64,000 nt of DNA. It comes from Methylophilaceae bacterium (GTDB lineage Bacteria; Pseudomonadota; Gammaproteobacteria; Burkholderiales; Methylophilaceae). The translations under genes were made by a program, and so were the position numbers. Shown here in pieces: positions 47,758 through 56,693 of the stretch. Within the stretch, counting starts at the first letter, position 1. Every line of letters begins with the position of its first letter. The DNA lies in the NCBI GenBank assembly GCA_013141125.1, contig JABFRO010000002.1, forward strand, positions 62,001-126,000, written 5' to 3'. The notes below the pieces were generated by a model. The model did not search any database and had not been told where the DNA came from. It saw only the letters and a program-made list of their open reading frames with translations.

Positions 47758-48705
47758 TTATGGTTTTTTGTTCGCCGCAAACGGATAGATCTCTCCCGAA
47801 TAATGCGGCAAGCCATTTTTATCCAGCCGTGCCTCGTGTACCTCCCAGCGGGTTTTGCTATCGGGAGAGATAAATAATTCCACGGCCCAGGCAGTCGTAG
47901 CTTCCCCTTCGTCAAAGCCGTTAAAAATAAAATTGCCCAGGCTATAAAATATGGGTTTGTTTTTGTAGAGCTCAAAATTTTGCGTCACATGAGGATGCCC
48001 GCCAATAATGGCATCTGCGCCAGCATCTATCATCAAATGAGCCAGCTTCTGCTGACGTGGGGATGCAAATTTTTCATACTCCCAGCCCCAGTGCGGATAA
48101 ACAATCACAATATCTGCCTTGTAGTCAGCCCTGGCTTTTTTAATATCATAAACAACAAAATCATCGTCACTCCAGGCAATTCCGGCGCGATCATCCAAAG
48201 CTTCAAAACTTCTGGGAAAGAATTCGTTATAACCCAAAATTGCAATCCTCTTGCCTTTCACCTCCGTGATAAATGGCTGATGTGCAGAGCGAATATCCCG
48301 GCCGCCACCAAAATAGGCCATGCCGTCATGCTCCAATAAATCCAGCATTTTGGAAAAAGCGATTGGCCCATAATCCCCACTATGATTATTGGCTAAAGAC
48401 ACCGCACTGAAATATTGCTTGAGAATTCTCGTTACACCTGGCCGCGCTCTAAATGTGTAAGGCTTGTCTTCCGCCTTGCCAGTAGTGCCAATCACGCATT
48501 CCAGATTACCTATCCTGACATCCGCTTTCTTGAAGAGTGCATCAAATGAAACCAAAGGATTTTTCCCTTGTTTGATGATCTTTCCCGGCAGCTCATCCAG
48601 CATCAAATCCCCCACAAACAGCAGGCTTATATCCTGCTCATCTGCATGTGCAAAGCTAATCAGGCCCATAAGCAGAACAATAGTGCTTAAAATTTGATTC
48701 ATCAT
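47758..48705 (-). CDS. CapA-family (PgsA-like) exported metallophosphatase-like protein
   Basis: A 315-residue protein with a signal peptide and the CapA fold motifs: ISLLFVGDLMLDELPGK, RIGNLECVIGT, AVSLANNHSGDYG, VYPHWGWEYE, IIGGHPHVTQNFELY and PIFYSLGNFIF. CapA/PgsA proteins assist poly-gamma-glutamate or capsule synthesis; many are of unknown role. No capsule genes are adjacent. It lies 10 nt downstream of a small exported protein and may form an operon with it and cobQ. Confidence 0.87.
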   Translation of the reverse strand: MMNQILSTIVLLMGLISFAHADEQDISLLFVGDLMLDELPGKIIKQGKNPLVSFDALFKKADVRIGNLECVIGTTGKAEDKPYTFRARPGVTRILKQYFSAVSLANNHSGDYGPIAFSKMLDLLEHDGMAYFGGGRDIRSAHQPFITEVKGKRIAILGYNEFFPRSFEALDDRAGIAWSDDDFVVYDIKKARADYKADIVIVYPHWGWEYEKFASPRQQKLAHLMIDAGADAIIGGHPHVTQNFELYKNKPIFYSLGNFIFNGFDEGEATTAWAVELFISPDSKTRWEVHEARLDKNGLPHYSGEIYPFAANKKP

Positions 48706-48715
48706 GATAGGTCTT

Positions 48716-49093
48716 TCAGCGGCAACTTAATCGACATTGAAATAAAAGCTCACGTTCCAGCTGGGCAGAATAAACCTTGTTTAATCCAAACCTGTGTTCG
48801 GATTCCAAGCAAGCCTTTTGCTCAATACCATATTCCGCCGCCTGAATCAGCACATATCTATTTTTAGACTGATGATACACATAGGTTTTCAGTTTATTCA
48901 GCTCAGGCAAAAGCTGAGCCGAAAACCTGAAGCCTCCCTGCAAATCAATATTTGTGAACTGATAGGGATCGTTATTGGCTTCCGGTTTTATGGAGGTGAC
49001 CGAGCCGGCATATTCAATATCGCAAATCACCTCATTTGCACATGCCAACACTGGAGTAGCCCATAAAATCAAAGGCATAATTTGATTAATCAT
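48716..49093 (-). CDS. Small exported hypothetical protein
   Basis: A 125-residue protein with signal peptide (MINQIMPLILWATPVLACANE) and five cysteines in the mature part, suggesting disulfides in the periplasm. No family recognised. The ATG at 49093 has AAGG upstream and lies 7 nt after the cobQ stop; an alternative start at 49135 would overlap cobQ by 35 nt. Next to the CapA-like gene. Confidence 0.6.
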   Translation of the reverse strand: MINQIMPLILWATPVLACANEVICDIEYAGSVTSIKPEANNDPYQFTNIDLQGGFRFSAQLLPELNKLKTYVYHQSKNRYVLIQAAEYGIEQKACLESEHRFGLNKVYSAQLERELLFQCRLSCR

Positions 49094-49100
49094 AAGAACC

Positions 49101-50585
49101 TTATTCAAAAATAGTTTGAGTTTTATCATTTTCACCCAAAAAGAAACCCAGTTTAACCCAATCCAGATGCTGTTCCACGCAATCTGCCAGCCGTTCCAGC
49201 CCGGCTTCGCGCAATTGGGTGTAGTTATACGTGGCCTCCGTTTTCAGCCCCGCCCAGGCCAGCCAGGCTGCGCAGGCTTCGGGGTGGTCAAACAGGCCGT
49301 GCACATAGGTTCCGGCAATTTGCTTATCCGCAGAAATGGCACCTTCAGGCTGATGGTTAATGAATAGCGCGGGAGATTGCAGGGCAGGGCCGCTACTCAC
49401 GCCCATGTGAATCTCATAGCCGGTGACAGCAGCCTCGGCAAACGCCAATGTGCCGCTGATTTGCGCCAGACGTTTTTCCGGCATCAGCGTGGTTTCCATC
49501 TCCAGCCAGCCCAAGCCTGCGCTGGAACCTGTACTGCCTTCCTGTGCATCCGGGTCATGCAGCGCCTTACCCAGCATTTGGAAGCCGCCGCAAATGCCCA
49601 ATATTTTGCCGCCGTAGCGCAGATGTTTGGTGATGGCCTGCTCCCAGCCGTGGGCTATTAAATGGGCGAGGTCGCCGCGCACATTTTTGCTGCCGGGCAG
49701 AATAATCAGATCGACGGGGGGAATCGGCTCGCTCAAGCCTACAAACTTAAAATCCACATCCGGGTGCAGCCGCAGCGCATCAAAATCGGTGTGGTTGCTG
49801 ATGTGCGGCAAGATGGGGGCGATGACTTTCAGCGCGTATGCGTGTGTCGCGCTGGTGTTTTTGGCTACCGCATCTTCGGCTTCAAGATGCAAGCCATGCA
49901 GATAAGGCAGCACGCCAATAACGGGCTTGCCGGTTTCATGCTCCAGCCAATCCAGACCGGGTTGCAACAAAGCCATATCGCCGCGAAAGCGGTTGATGAC
50001 AAAGCCGATCACGCGTTCACGTTCGCTGGCTGACAGCAAGGCCAGAGTGCCGACAATATGCGCAAACACGCCGCCTCTATCTATATCCGCCACCAGCAGC
50101 ACCGGACAATCCACGGCTTCGGCAAAACCCATATTGGCGATGTCATTGTCACGCAGATTGATTTCTGCCGGGCTGCCCGCGCCTTCCACCATCACACATT
50201 CATATTGCGTAGTTAGCCGCTGCCATGAGGCCAGCACAGCGCGCATGGCGGTCGGTTTATAGGCGTGGTAGCCGTCAGCTTCCAGATTGCATGCCACTTT
50301 GCCGTGAATAATCACCTGACAACCGGTATCCGAATTGGGCTTGAGCAAGACTGGATTCATATCCGTATGCGGCGGCAAACCACAAGCCTGCGCCTGCACC
50401 GCCTGCGCGCGACCAATTTCACCGCCATCCACGGTGACGGCCGAGTTCAAGGCCATGTTCTGCGGCTTGAACGGCGCGACGTTCACGCCCTTGCGATACA
50501 ATGCGCGGCACAACGCCGCCACCAGCGTACTTTTTCCCGCATCCGAAGTGGTGCCTTGAACCATGAGAGATTTGAATATTGTCAT
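49101..50585 (-). CDS. cobQ: Cobyric acid synthase
   Basis: A 494-residue glutamine-dependent amidase that amidates the corrin side chains. The N-terminal nucleotide-binding domain has [35 protein letters not shown] and [17 protein letters not shown]. The C-terminal amidotransferase domain has [14 protein letters not shown] with the nucleophilic cysteine and [11 protein letters not shown] with the histidine. Its start codon lies within a few bases of the divergent cbiB start. Confidence 0.95.
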   Translation of the reverse strand: MTIFKSLMVQGTTSDAGKSTLVAALCRALYRKGVNVAPFKPQNMALNSAVTVDGGEIGRAQAVQAQACGLPPHTDMNPVLLKPNSDTGCQVIIHGKVACNLEADGYHAYKPTAMRAVLASWQRLTTQYECVMVEGAGSPAEINLRDNDIANMGFAEAVDCPVLLVADIDRGGVFAHIVGTLALLSASERERVIGFVINRFRGDMALLQPGLDWLEHETGKPVIGVLPYLHGLHLEAEDAVAKNTSATHAYALKVIAPILPHISNHTDFDALRLHPDVDFKFVGLSEPIPPVDLIILPGSKNVRGDLAHLIAHGWEQAITKHLRYGGKILGICGGFQMLGKALHDPDAQEGSTGSSAGLGWLEMETTLMPEKRLAQISGTLAFAEAAVTGYEIHMGVSSGPALQSPALFINHQPEGAISADKQIAGTYVHGLFDHPEACAAWLAWAGLKTEATYNYTQLREAGLERLADCVEQHLDWVKLGFFLGENDKTQTIFE

Positions 50586-51517
50586 CCTTGCATTATCTCA
50601 TTAGCCATCTGCCAATTACGCCGCTAATTTTAATCGGCGCACTACTGCTCGATCAGCTACTGGGCGAGCCGCGCCGCTGGCATCCGCTGGTGGGGTTTGG
50701 CTGGCTGGCGAATGCCATGGAAAAATTACTTAATCGTAACCATGCCCCGCTCACGGCGCGGATATTGGGCGTGGGCGGCTGGCTGCTTTTATTAACGCCG
50801 TTTGTTGCCATCAGTTATGGGTTGGCGCAGATGCACTACGGCTGGCTGGCGGATTTTATCCTGCTGTATTTCGCCATAGGCGCGCGCAGTTTAAGCCAGC
50901 ATGCCCTAGCCGTGCAGCAAGCTTTGGAACATGGCGATTTGGTTGAAGCGCGGCACGCGGTGTCCATGATAGTCAGCCGCGATACCGCTGCGTTGATTGA
51001 AACCGAAATCGCCACCGCCACCGTGGAGTCCGTGCTGGAAAACGGCAGTGACGCGATTTTTGGCGCAATCTTCTGGTTCTTGCTTTTGGGCGGCACCGGC
51101 GCAGTGCTGTATAGATTGGCCAATACGCTGGACGCAATGTGGGGCTACCGCACCCCGCGTTATCTTTATTTTGGTTGGGCAGCGGCGCGTCTGGATGATG
51201 CGCTCAACCTGATTCCGGCACGCCTCACCGCGCTGAGTTATGCGCTTTGCGGCCATAGCAGAAGTGCATTGCAATGCTGGAAACAACAGGCCAAAACCTG
51301 GTATAGCCCCAATGCCGGGCCGGTGATGGCCGCCGGTGCCGGTGCGCTACAGGTGAAGCTGGGCGGTGCCGCGCGCTACCACGGCCAGATCAAACAGCGC
51401 CCCATATTAGGCTTGGGTGAGGTTGCCAAGCGTGTGCATATTCAAGCGGCAATCAGGCTGGTGCATAGAAGTATATGGCTATGGTGTTTGATGGTTTTGT
51501 TGCTTGGTTGGAGTTAA
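50579..51517 (+). CDS. cbiB: Adenosylcobinamide-phosphate synthase CbiB
   Basis: A 312-residue membrane enzyme that attaches aminopropanol (phosphate) to the corrin ring. Motifs: [60 protein letters not shown] and [19 protein letters not shown]. The TTG at 50579 and another at 50588 are candidate starts; both fall at the divergent cobQ start, with no Shine-Dalgarno clear enough to choose. Confidence 0.92.
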   Translation: MSSLHYLISHLPITPLILIGALLLDQLLGEPRRWHPLVGFGWLANAMEKLLNRNHAPLTARILGVGGWLLLLTPFVAISYGLAQMHYGWLADFILLYFAIGARSLSQHALAVQQALEHGDLVEARHAVSMIVSRDTAALIETEIATATVESVLENGSDAIFGAIFWFLLLGGTGAVLYRLANTLDAMWGYRTPRYLYFGWAAARLDDALNLIPARLTALSYALCGHSRSALQCWKQQAKTWYSPNAGPVMAAGAGALQVKLGGAARYHGQIKQRPILGLGEVAKRVHIQAAIRLVHRSIWLWCLMVLLLGWS

Positions 51518-51555
51518 GCGGAGGAGCTGCCAATCTTCCATCAAGCAGGACATAC

Positions 51556-51831
51556 TCAATCGCTGGCGATGTTTTCCTTGAGAGACGCTGTTGATTCCAC
51601 AGGGAGCATTTCAGACAGCAGGGTTTTAGGGGCGATGTCCTGTTCGTTAGGCCAGGTGATCGTCCCAAACAGAATGCCCACCCGGTTGGAATAATGGTTG
51701 TCCTGAAGCTCACGAAAAACGCCGTGGTTGAGATCGGGCTTCAAGTCAAAAATACCCTTGCGCCCATTCTCGATTTCGACATAAATGCGGAAGTCCGGCA
51801 GCGGCTCAACAGTTTTCACATCCCAATACAT
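51556..51831 (-). CDS. DUF2442-domain protein
   Basis: A 91-residue protein with the DUF2442 pattern: VKTVEPLPDFRIYVEIENG, KGIFDLKPDLNHGVFREL, and TITWPNEQDIAPKTLL. DUF2442 genes usually follow a DUF4160 gene in small two-gene modules that resemble toxin-antitoxin pairs. Here only the end of the upstream partner remains, so the module appears broken. Confidence 0.78.
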   Translation of the reverse strand: MYWDVKTVEPLPDFRIYVEIENGRKGIFDLKPDLNHGVFRELQDNHYSNRVGILFGTITWPNEQDIAPKTLLSEMLPVESTASLKENIASD

Positions 51832-51914
51832 GGCGGCCTAACAGGGGTTCGATTTTGCAGGGAGTCTCACCACTGACCGCAAGTTCCCAATCGGCCATTA
51901 GTTCATCGCGAACG
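51806..51914 (-). pseudogene. Truncated 3' end of a DUF4160-type partner gene
   Basis: The minus strand reads RDELMADWELAVSGETPCKI then EPLLGRHVLGCENC and a stop at 51806, overlapping the DUF2442 start as expected for the partner. There is no room for the N-terminal domain: the sequence abuts the stop codon of the DUF3426 gene at 51915. It is a remnant of about 35 codons. Confidence 0.65.
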
Positions 51915-52637
51915 TTATTTGTACAAAATAGACGCACGATACCCGGAAACAGGAATATCCGTTACCGTCATTGCCAGATTGATGTAAACATCCTCACCGG
52001 CGGCAATGCCGTTGGCGACTTTTCGTTCAGCGGGGAGGTATTCGCGCGGGGCGAATACGCGCCGTACTTGCACTTTGCCGTTGGGGTCGGTAAGTGTCAG
52101 TTCCAGCGCGGGGTAGGCCTGGGTAAATTTGGCGTTATTAATCAGGGTGCTGGTGAGTCGAATCAAGCCTTCACGCTCGGTATCTTCGCGCAGTTCCACA
52201 TCGTCAATCGCCAGCAAATCGGCTTCCTGCGGCAGATTTACCTTGCAGTTGAACAGGGCGCAAACGTCTGCCATAAAAGGTTTAAATTGCGGCCATTTTC
52301 CAGCTATTTGGGTGCGTAGTGCATACGTGGATTGTAGAGTGGCTATTATTATCAATATGGCTATCAATGCGGGATAGTGTCTGGATGCGGGTTTACGCAG
52401 GGCAGGTGGCGTAGGTATTTTATCTCTGGTCAATGCCAAATCGGCAAGAATAGTCGGCTGCTGTGGTGCGTAGCTAATTTCAGTTGCAGGCTCATCCGGA
52501 ATTTCGTATAGCCATTCCGTGGCATTGAAAACGTGGTTGCAGTGGCTGCAACGCACTTTGCCGTCATGCGCTAAAAGTTGGCGCTCGGTAACGACAAAGC
52601 TGGTTTCGCAATTGGGGCATGAGGTGATGGATAACAT
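51915..52637 (-). CDS. Zinc-ribbon (MJ0042) and DUF3426 membrane protein
   Basis: A 240-residue protein. An N-terminal MJ0042 zinc ribbon (CPNCETSFVVTERQL; VRCSHCNHVFNATEW) is followed by a membrane helix (YPALIAILIIIATLQSTYAL) and a C-terminal DUF3426 domain, probably periplasmic. The function is unknown. It nearly always follows prmA in betaproteobacteria, as here with an 11-nt gap. The frame is open to 52679, but ATG 52637 starts the conserved MLSITSCPNC. Confidence 0.88.
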   Translation of the reverse strand: MLSITSCPNCETSFVVTERQLLAHDGKVRCSHCNHVFNATEWLYEIPDEPATEISYAPQQPTILADLALTRDKIPTPPALRKPASRHYPALIAILIIIATLQSTYALRTQIAGKWPQFKPFMADVCALFNCKVNLPQEADLLAIDDVELREDTEREGLIRLTSTLINNAKFTQAYPALELTLTDPNGKVQVRRVFAPREYLPAERKVANGIAAGEDVYINLAMTVTDIPVSGYRASILYK

Positions 52638-52648
52638 TGCCTCATCTT

Positions 52649-53563
52649 TCAACTTTTGAGCCCCGTTAGCAGTACCCAATCACCCATGTAAACGGGTGCT
52701 TGCATGGTAAACCATTCGGCATAAATGCCTGAAACTTGCTCGGTTTGTTCGCGCAAGATGCCAGACAAGGCAATTTTACCGCCTGATTTACAAGCACTGG
52801 CCAGCAAGGGAGCCAGTACAGAAAGCGCGCTGGATAAAATATTGGCAACGACTAGATCATATTGCACATGTAGCGGGTTTTGCTCTTTTTGACTGTCACT
52901 TTTTGCATTGGGCGAAAAGAATTGTGCCTCAACTCCATTTTGCTCGGCGTTGAAACAGCTGGACTGTATGGCTTGTTTGTCAATATCGACACCAACCACT
53001 TGCGACGCGCCCAGTTTTTTGGCCGCAATCGCCAAAATGCCGGATCCGCAGCCGTAATCAAGTACCGTATGTTGCGGTTTAACCTGATCGGCTAGCCAGG
53101 CCAGGCACAAGTGCGTGGTGGGATGACTGCCTGTGCCGAAAGCCAAGCCCGGATCAAGCACAATATTAAGCGCCTGGGGGTTGGGCGCGCTGTGCCAAGT
53201 CGGGACTATCCATAAATCCTCACGAATACGGATAGGTTCAAACTGGGATTGCGTGGCACGCACCCAATCCTGTTCAGCAATCCGTTCGGTAGAGTAGATT
53301 AAATCACGAATGCCAGTAGCTTGCTGTAAAGCCTGCACCACCTCGGCCACAGCCGCGCCCTCATCGAATAGTGCACTCACCACATTTTGCTGCCATATGC
53401 CTGGTGGCGGATCACCCGGCTCGCCAAAAATAGGCTGCTCGTCCGGTGTTTCGGCGTTGGCATCTTCAATGCTGGCAGAAAGCGCGCCCAATTCCATCAG
53501 CGTGTCGCTGATAAGATCAGCATTATTGCCTTTGGATTCAATCTTGAGTGATAGCCATCCCAT
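52649..53563 (-). CDS. prmA: Ribosomal protein L11 methyltransferase
   Basis: A 304-residue SAM methyltransferase. It begins MGWLSLKIES, with FGTGSHPTTHLCLAWL and the SAM motif TVLDYGCGSGILAIAAKKLG, then DLVVANILSSALSVLAPLL. PrmA trimethylates L11. The accC gene is 46 nt upstream on the same strand, the usual accBC-prmA order. Confidence 0.94.
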   Translation of the reverse strand: MGWLSLKIESKGNNADLISDTLMELGALSASIEDANAETPDEQPIFGEPGDPPPGIWQQNVVSALFDEGAAVAEVVQALQQATGIRDLIYSTERIAEQDWVRATQSQFEPIRIREDLWIVPTWHSAPNPQALNIVLDPGLAFGTGSHPTTHLCLAWLADQVKPQHTVLDYGCGSGILAIAAKKLGASQVVGVDIDKQAIQSSCFNAEQNGVEAQFFSPNAKSDSQKEQNPLHVQYDLVVANILSSALSVLAPLLASACKSGGKIALSGILREQTEQVSGIYAEWFTMQAPVYMGDWVLLTGLKS

Positions 53564-53608
53564 TATGAAAGACCCCAGCACGTTTTAATCCAGAAACGCG
53601 TCTGCATT

Positions 53609-54958
53609 TTATTTGCTGTGTATGCCAAGTTTTTGTTCCAGATAATGAATGCTGGTGCCGCCTTGATGGAAAGCGGCATCGGCCATTAGCTCAATATGCA
53701 GCGGGATATTGGTTTTAATGCCTTCCACCACCATTTCCGAAAGAGCAATGCGCATACGCGCGATGGCTTGTTCACGGGTATCGCCGTAAGCAATCAGTTT
53801 GCCTATCATTGAATCATAATGCGGCGGCACCAAATAGCCACCATAAGCGTGGGTATCAACACGTATGCCGGGGCCGCCGGGCATATGGAAGGTGGTAATG
53901 CGGCCGGGAGAAGGCACAAAATTGAACGGGTCTTCCGCATTCAAGCGACATTCCACGGCATGACCGCGGAAGTGAATATCCTTTTGCGCAAACTTGAGCT
54001 TTTCGCCTGCGGCAATCAGGATTTGTTGCTGCACAATATCAATGCCGGTAATCAGCTCGGTTACCGGATGCTCAACCTGAACGCGCGTGTTCATCTCAAT
54101 GAAATAGAACTCATCGTTTTCATACAGAAACTCGAAAGTTCCCGCGCCTCGATAGTTGATTTTGCGACAGGCTTCTGCGCAACGTTCACCGATTTTATCG
54201 CGCAGCTTGGTGCTGATACCCGGTGCTGGCGCTTCTTCAATGATTTTTTGATGGCGGCGTTGCATGGAGCAATCGCGCTCACCCAGATAAACCGCGTTAC
54301 CATGCTGATCGGAAAGGACTTGAATTTCAATATGGCGTGGCAATTCAAGAAACTTTTCCATGTAAACCACGGGGTTGCCAAACGCGGCTTGGGCTTCTGC
54401 TTTTGTCATGTTCACCGCAGCCACCAAGGCGGCCTCGGTATGCACCACGCGCATGCCGCGCCCGCCGCCGCCGCCTGCCGCCTTGATGATGACAGGATAA
54501 CCGATTTTTTTCGCGCTTTTCATCAGCGCTTCCGGATCATCTCCCAGCGCGCCGTCTGATCCGGGTACACAGGGCACACCCGCTTCATTCATGGCCTCTT
54601 TGGCGCTGATCTTGTCGCCCATCAGGCGTATGGTTTCTGCTCTGGGGCCAATAAAGACAAAGCCGCTTTGTTCTACACGCTCGGCAAAATCGGCATTTTC
54701 AGAAAGAAAGCCGTAGCCGGGATGAATCGCCTGTGCATCAGTGACTTCCGCCGCGCTAATCACAGCCGGAATATTAAGATAACTTTGACCGGAAGCCGCT
54801 GGCCCGATGCAAACGGATTCATCGGCCAATTTGACATATTTGGCATCCCGATCCGCTTCGGAATAAACGGCAACGGTTTTAATGCCCATTTCCCGGCACG
54901 CGCGCTGTATGCGCAATGCGATTTCGCCACGGTTGGCGATGAGGATTTTTTCAAACAT
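53609..54958 (-). CDS. accC: Acetyl-CoA carboxylase biotin carboxylase subunit
   Basis: A 449-residue ATP-grasp enzyme that carboxylates biotin on AccB. It shows [19 protein letters not shown], the ATP loop [33 protein letters not shown] and [20 protein letters not shown]. It lies 11 nt after accB. Confidence 0.97.
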   Translation of the reverse strand: MFEKILIANRGEIALRIQRACREMGIKTVAVYSEADRDAKYVKLADESVCIGPAASGQSYLNIPAVISAAEVTDAQAIHPGYGFLSENADFAERVEQSGFVFIGPRAETIRLMGDKISAKEAMNEAGVPCVPGSDGALGDDPEALMKSAKKIGYPVIIKAAGGGGGRGMRVVHTEAALVAAVNMTKAEAQAAFGNPVVYMEKFLELPRHIEIQVLSDQHGNAVYLGERDCSMQRRHQKIIEEAPAPGISTKLRDKIGERCAEACRKINYRGAGTFEFLYENDEFYFIEMNTRVQVEHPVTELITGIDIVQQQILIAAGEKLKFAQKDIHFRGHAVECRLNAEDPFNFVPSPGRITTFHMPGGPGIRVDTHAYGGYLVPPHYDSMIGKLIAYGDTREQAIARMRIALSEMVVEGIKTNIPLHIELMADAAFHQGGTSIHYLEQKLGIHSK

Positions 54959-54969
54959 GAAAATCTCCT

Positions 54970-55440
54970 TTAGGCGATGATGAACAAAGGTTCGCCGTAT
55001 TCAACAGGCTGACCGTTTTCAATCAGTATGGCTTTGACGACACCCGCCACTTCGGCTTCAATTTCATTGAGCAGTTTCATGGCTTCGATAATACAAATGG
55101 TATCGCCCACCGCTACCGTAGAGCCTACATCGACAAATGCCTTGGCATCGGGCGAGGAGGAGCGGTAAAAAGTGCCAACCATGGGCGATTTAACCACATG
55201 GCCTTCTATCACGGGGGCGGCGGCTTCGGCGGCAATGGCGGCAGGAGCCGCCAAGCCCGCAGGCGGCGCATAGTGCATGGGCTGGGCGTAAGGTGGCGGT
55301 GCATAATAAGCCTGGGCTTGATTACTGCCAGGTACATGACGACTGATACGGACTTTTTCTTCGCCTTCGGTTAATTCCAGCTCGGAAATGCCTGATTCTT
55401 CGACCAGATCAATCAGTTTTTTGAGTTTGCGTAAATCCAT
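54970..55440 (-). CDS. accB: Biotin carboxyl carrier protein
   Basis: A 156-residue carrier: N-terminal helix ([20 protein letters not shown]), Ala/Pro-rich linker (residues about 45-80), and C-terminal biotinyl domain with the biotinylated lysine in [20 protein letters not shown] precedes the ATG at 55440; an ATG nine bases earlier is less well placed. First gene of accBC-prmA. Confidence 0.95.
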   Translation of the reverse strand: MDLRKLKKLIDLVEESGISELELTEGEEKVRISRHVPGSNQAQAYYAPPPYAQPMHYAPPAGLAAPAAIAAEAAAPVIEGHVVKSPMVGTFYRSSSPDAKAFVDVGSTVAVGDTICIIEAMKLLNEIEAEVAGVVKAILIENGQPVEYGEPLFIIA

Positions 55441-55517
55441 GATGTTCACCCCTATGAAGCTGCATTTGTGCTAAAACTGCTTGCAGCGTTTTATTTAAAT
55501 TTAATTCCTGATACAGC

Positions 55518-55973
55518 TTAATTGCTTAAATTAGTAATTGCATAGTCCAGTGCCAGAGCATAGCCCTGCGCGCCCAAGCCGCTAATCACGCCCACGGCAA
55601 TATCCGTGAAATAGGAGTGATGGCGGAACGGCTCACGTGCATAGACATTGGAAAGATGGACTTCGATAAACGGAATTCTGACGGCAGACAAGGCATCACG
55701 CAAGGCTACCGAAGTATGCGTAAACGCCGCCGGATTGATAATCACAAATCCGGTATCAGCGCCCACCTGCTCATGTATCTTGGTAATCAGCTCCGCTTCG
55801 CTGTTGCTTTGAAACGTTTCCAGATCAAAACCTGCCTTGTTCGCCTGCTCCTGCAAACTCAGGTTTATGCTGAGTAGCGTCGCTTTGCCGTAATGCTCAG
55901 GCTCGCGCAGACCCAGCAAATTCAGGTTTGGGCCGTGCAGTACCAGGATAGACTTGAAAGGCTTAGCGGCCAT
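55518..55973 (-). CDS. aroQ: 3-dehydroquinate dehydratase, type II
   Basis: A 151-residue shikimate-pathway enzyme. Motifs: [18 protein letters not shown] with the catalytic tyrosine, [18 protein letters not shown] and [19 protein letters not shown]. It lies 77 nt upstream of accB, the conserved aroQ-accB-accC order. The 177 bp beyond its start (55974-56150) hold no gene. Confidence 0.96.
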   Translation of the reverse strand: MAAKPFKSILVLHGPNLNLLGLREPEHYGKATLLSINLSLQEQANKAGFDLETFQSNSEAELITKIHEQVGADTGFVIINPAAFTHTSVALRDALSAVRIPFIEVHLSNVYAREPFRHHSYFTDIAVGVISGLGAQGYALALDYAITNLSN

Positions 55974-56150
55974 GTTGAGTATTTTTCGCGATTAACCGCT
56001 TAAATTGGTGAGCGATAGTTTGCCGCAATTTATGCGACGTTGTCCAGCGCTTTCGCAGAAGTTTGTCGCAATTAGCTAAACTGCAGCTATCCGACTAAAG
56101 ACAAAAAGGCTTAACTTTTGCTACGGTTATCTTTTATGTGTGGCGCTCAA

Positions 56151-56693
56151 TTATGGCAGCAATGGCAGCAAACGCTGCTCCAGCGCCTGCATATCCAGCC
56201 GCCCCCAATAGCTGGCGACCACGCGGCCATTTTTTGCCAGCAATAGCGTATATGGCAGCACCGATTCACGATTGCCCAAGCGCATGGATAAATCCAACCC
56301 ATCGCCGTCGGCGGCAAGTGTGGTGTACGTTTGTGGGGATTGTTGCAATGTGGATTGCAAAGTCGCCGGGTCATCTGTGGAAATCCCCAAAATAACTAAA
56401 CCACGGAGGCGATATTTGTCTTGCAAGGCGGATAGCTCGGGCATTTCATCGCGGCACGGCGGACACCAGCTCGCCCAGAAATTGACCACCGCCACCTGAT
56501 TTCGCCATTGGCTCAGTGGTTGAAGTTTGCCTTCTGCATCGGGAAAGCTGGCGGTGTACAAGGCCTCTATATTAACTGGCGTTTGCGCACCTTCAGTTGA
56601 CGTTGGCTCGGAATGGCGGATGACTTGATAAAACATTGCGGCCACCAGTATGGCTCCTGCCGCAACGATTAGCACACGGCCGCTGGTGCGCAT
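56151..56693 (-). CDS. TlpA/ResA-like membrane-anchored thioredoxin
   Basis: A 180-residue protein with an N-terminal anchor (VLIVAAGAILVAAMFYQVI) and a thioredoxin domain with NFWASWCPPCRDEMPELSAL. It is probably a periplasmic disulfide reductase, used in cytochrome c maturation or similar tasks. Its first 25 bases overlap the end of dsbD, so it is probably kept reduced by DsbD. Confidence 0.88.
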   Translation of the reverse strand: MRTSGRVLIVAAGAILVAAMFYQVIRHSEPTSTEGAQTPVNIEALYTASFPDAEGKLQPLSQWRNQVAVVNFWASWCPPCRDEMPELSALQDKYRLRGLVILGISTDDPATLQSTLQQSPQTYTTLAADGDGLDLSMRLGNRESVLPYTLLLAKNGRVVASYWGRLDMQALEQRLLPLLP

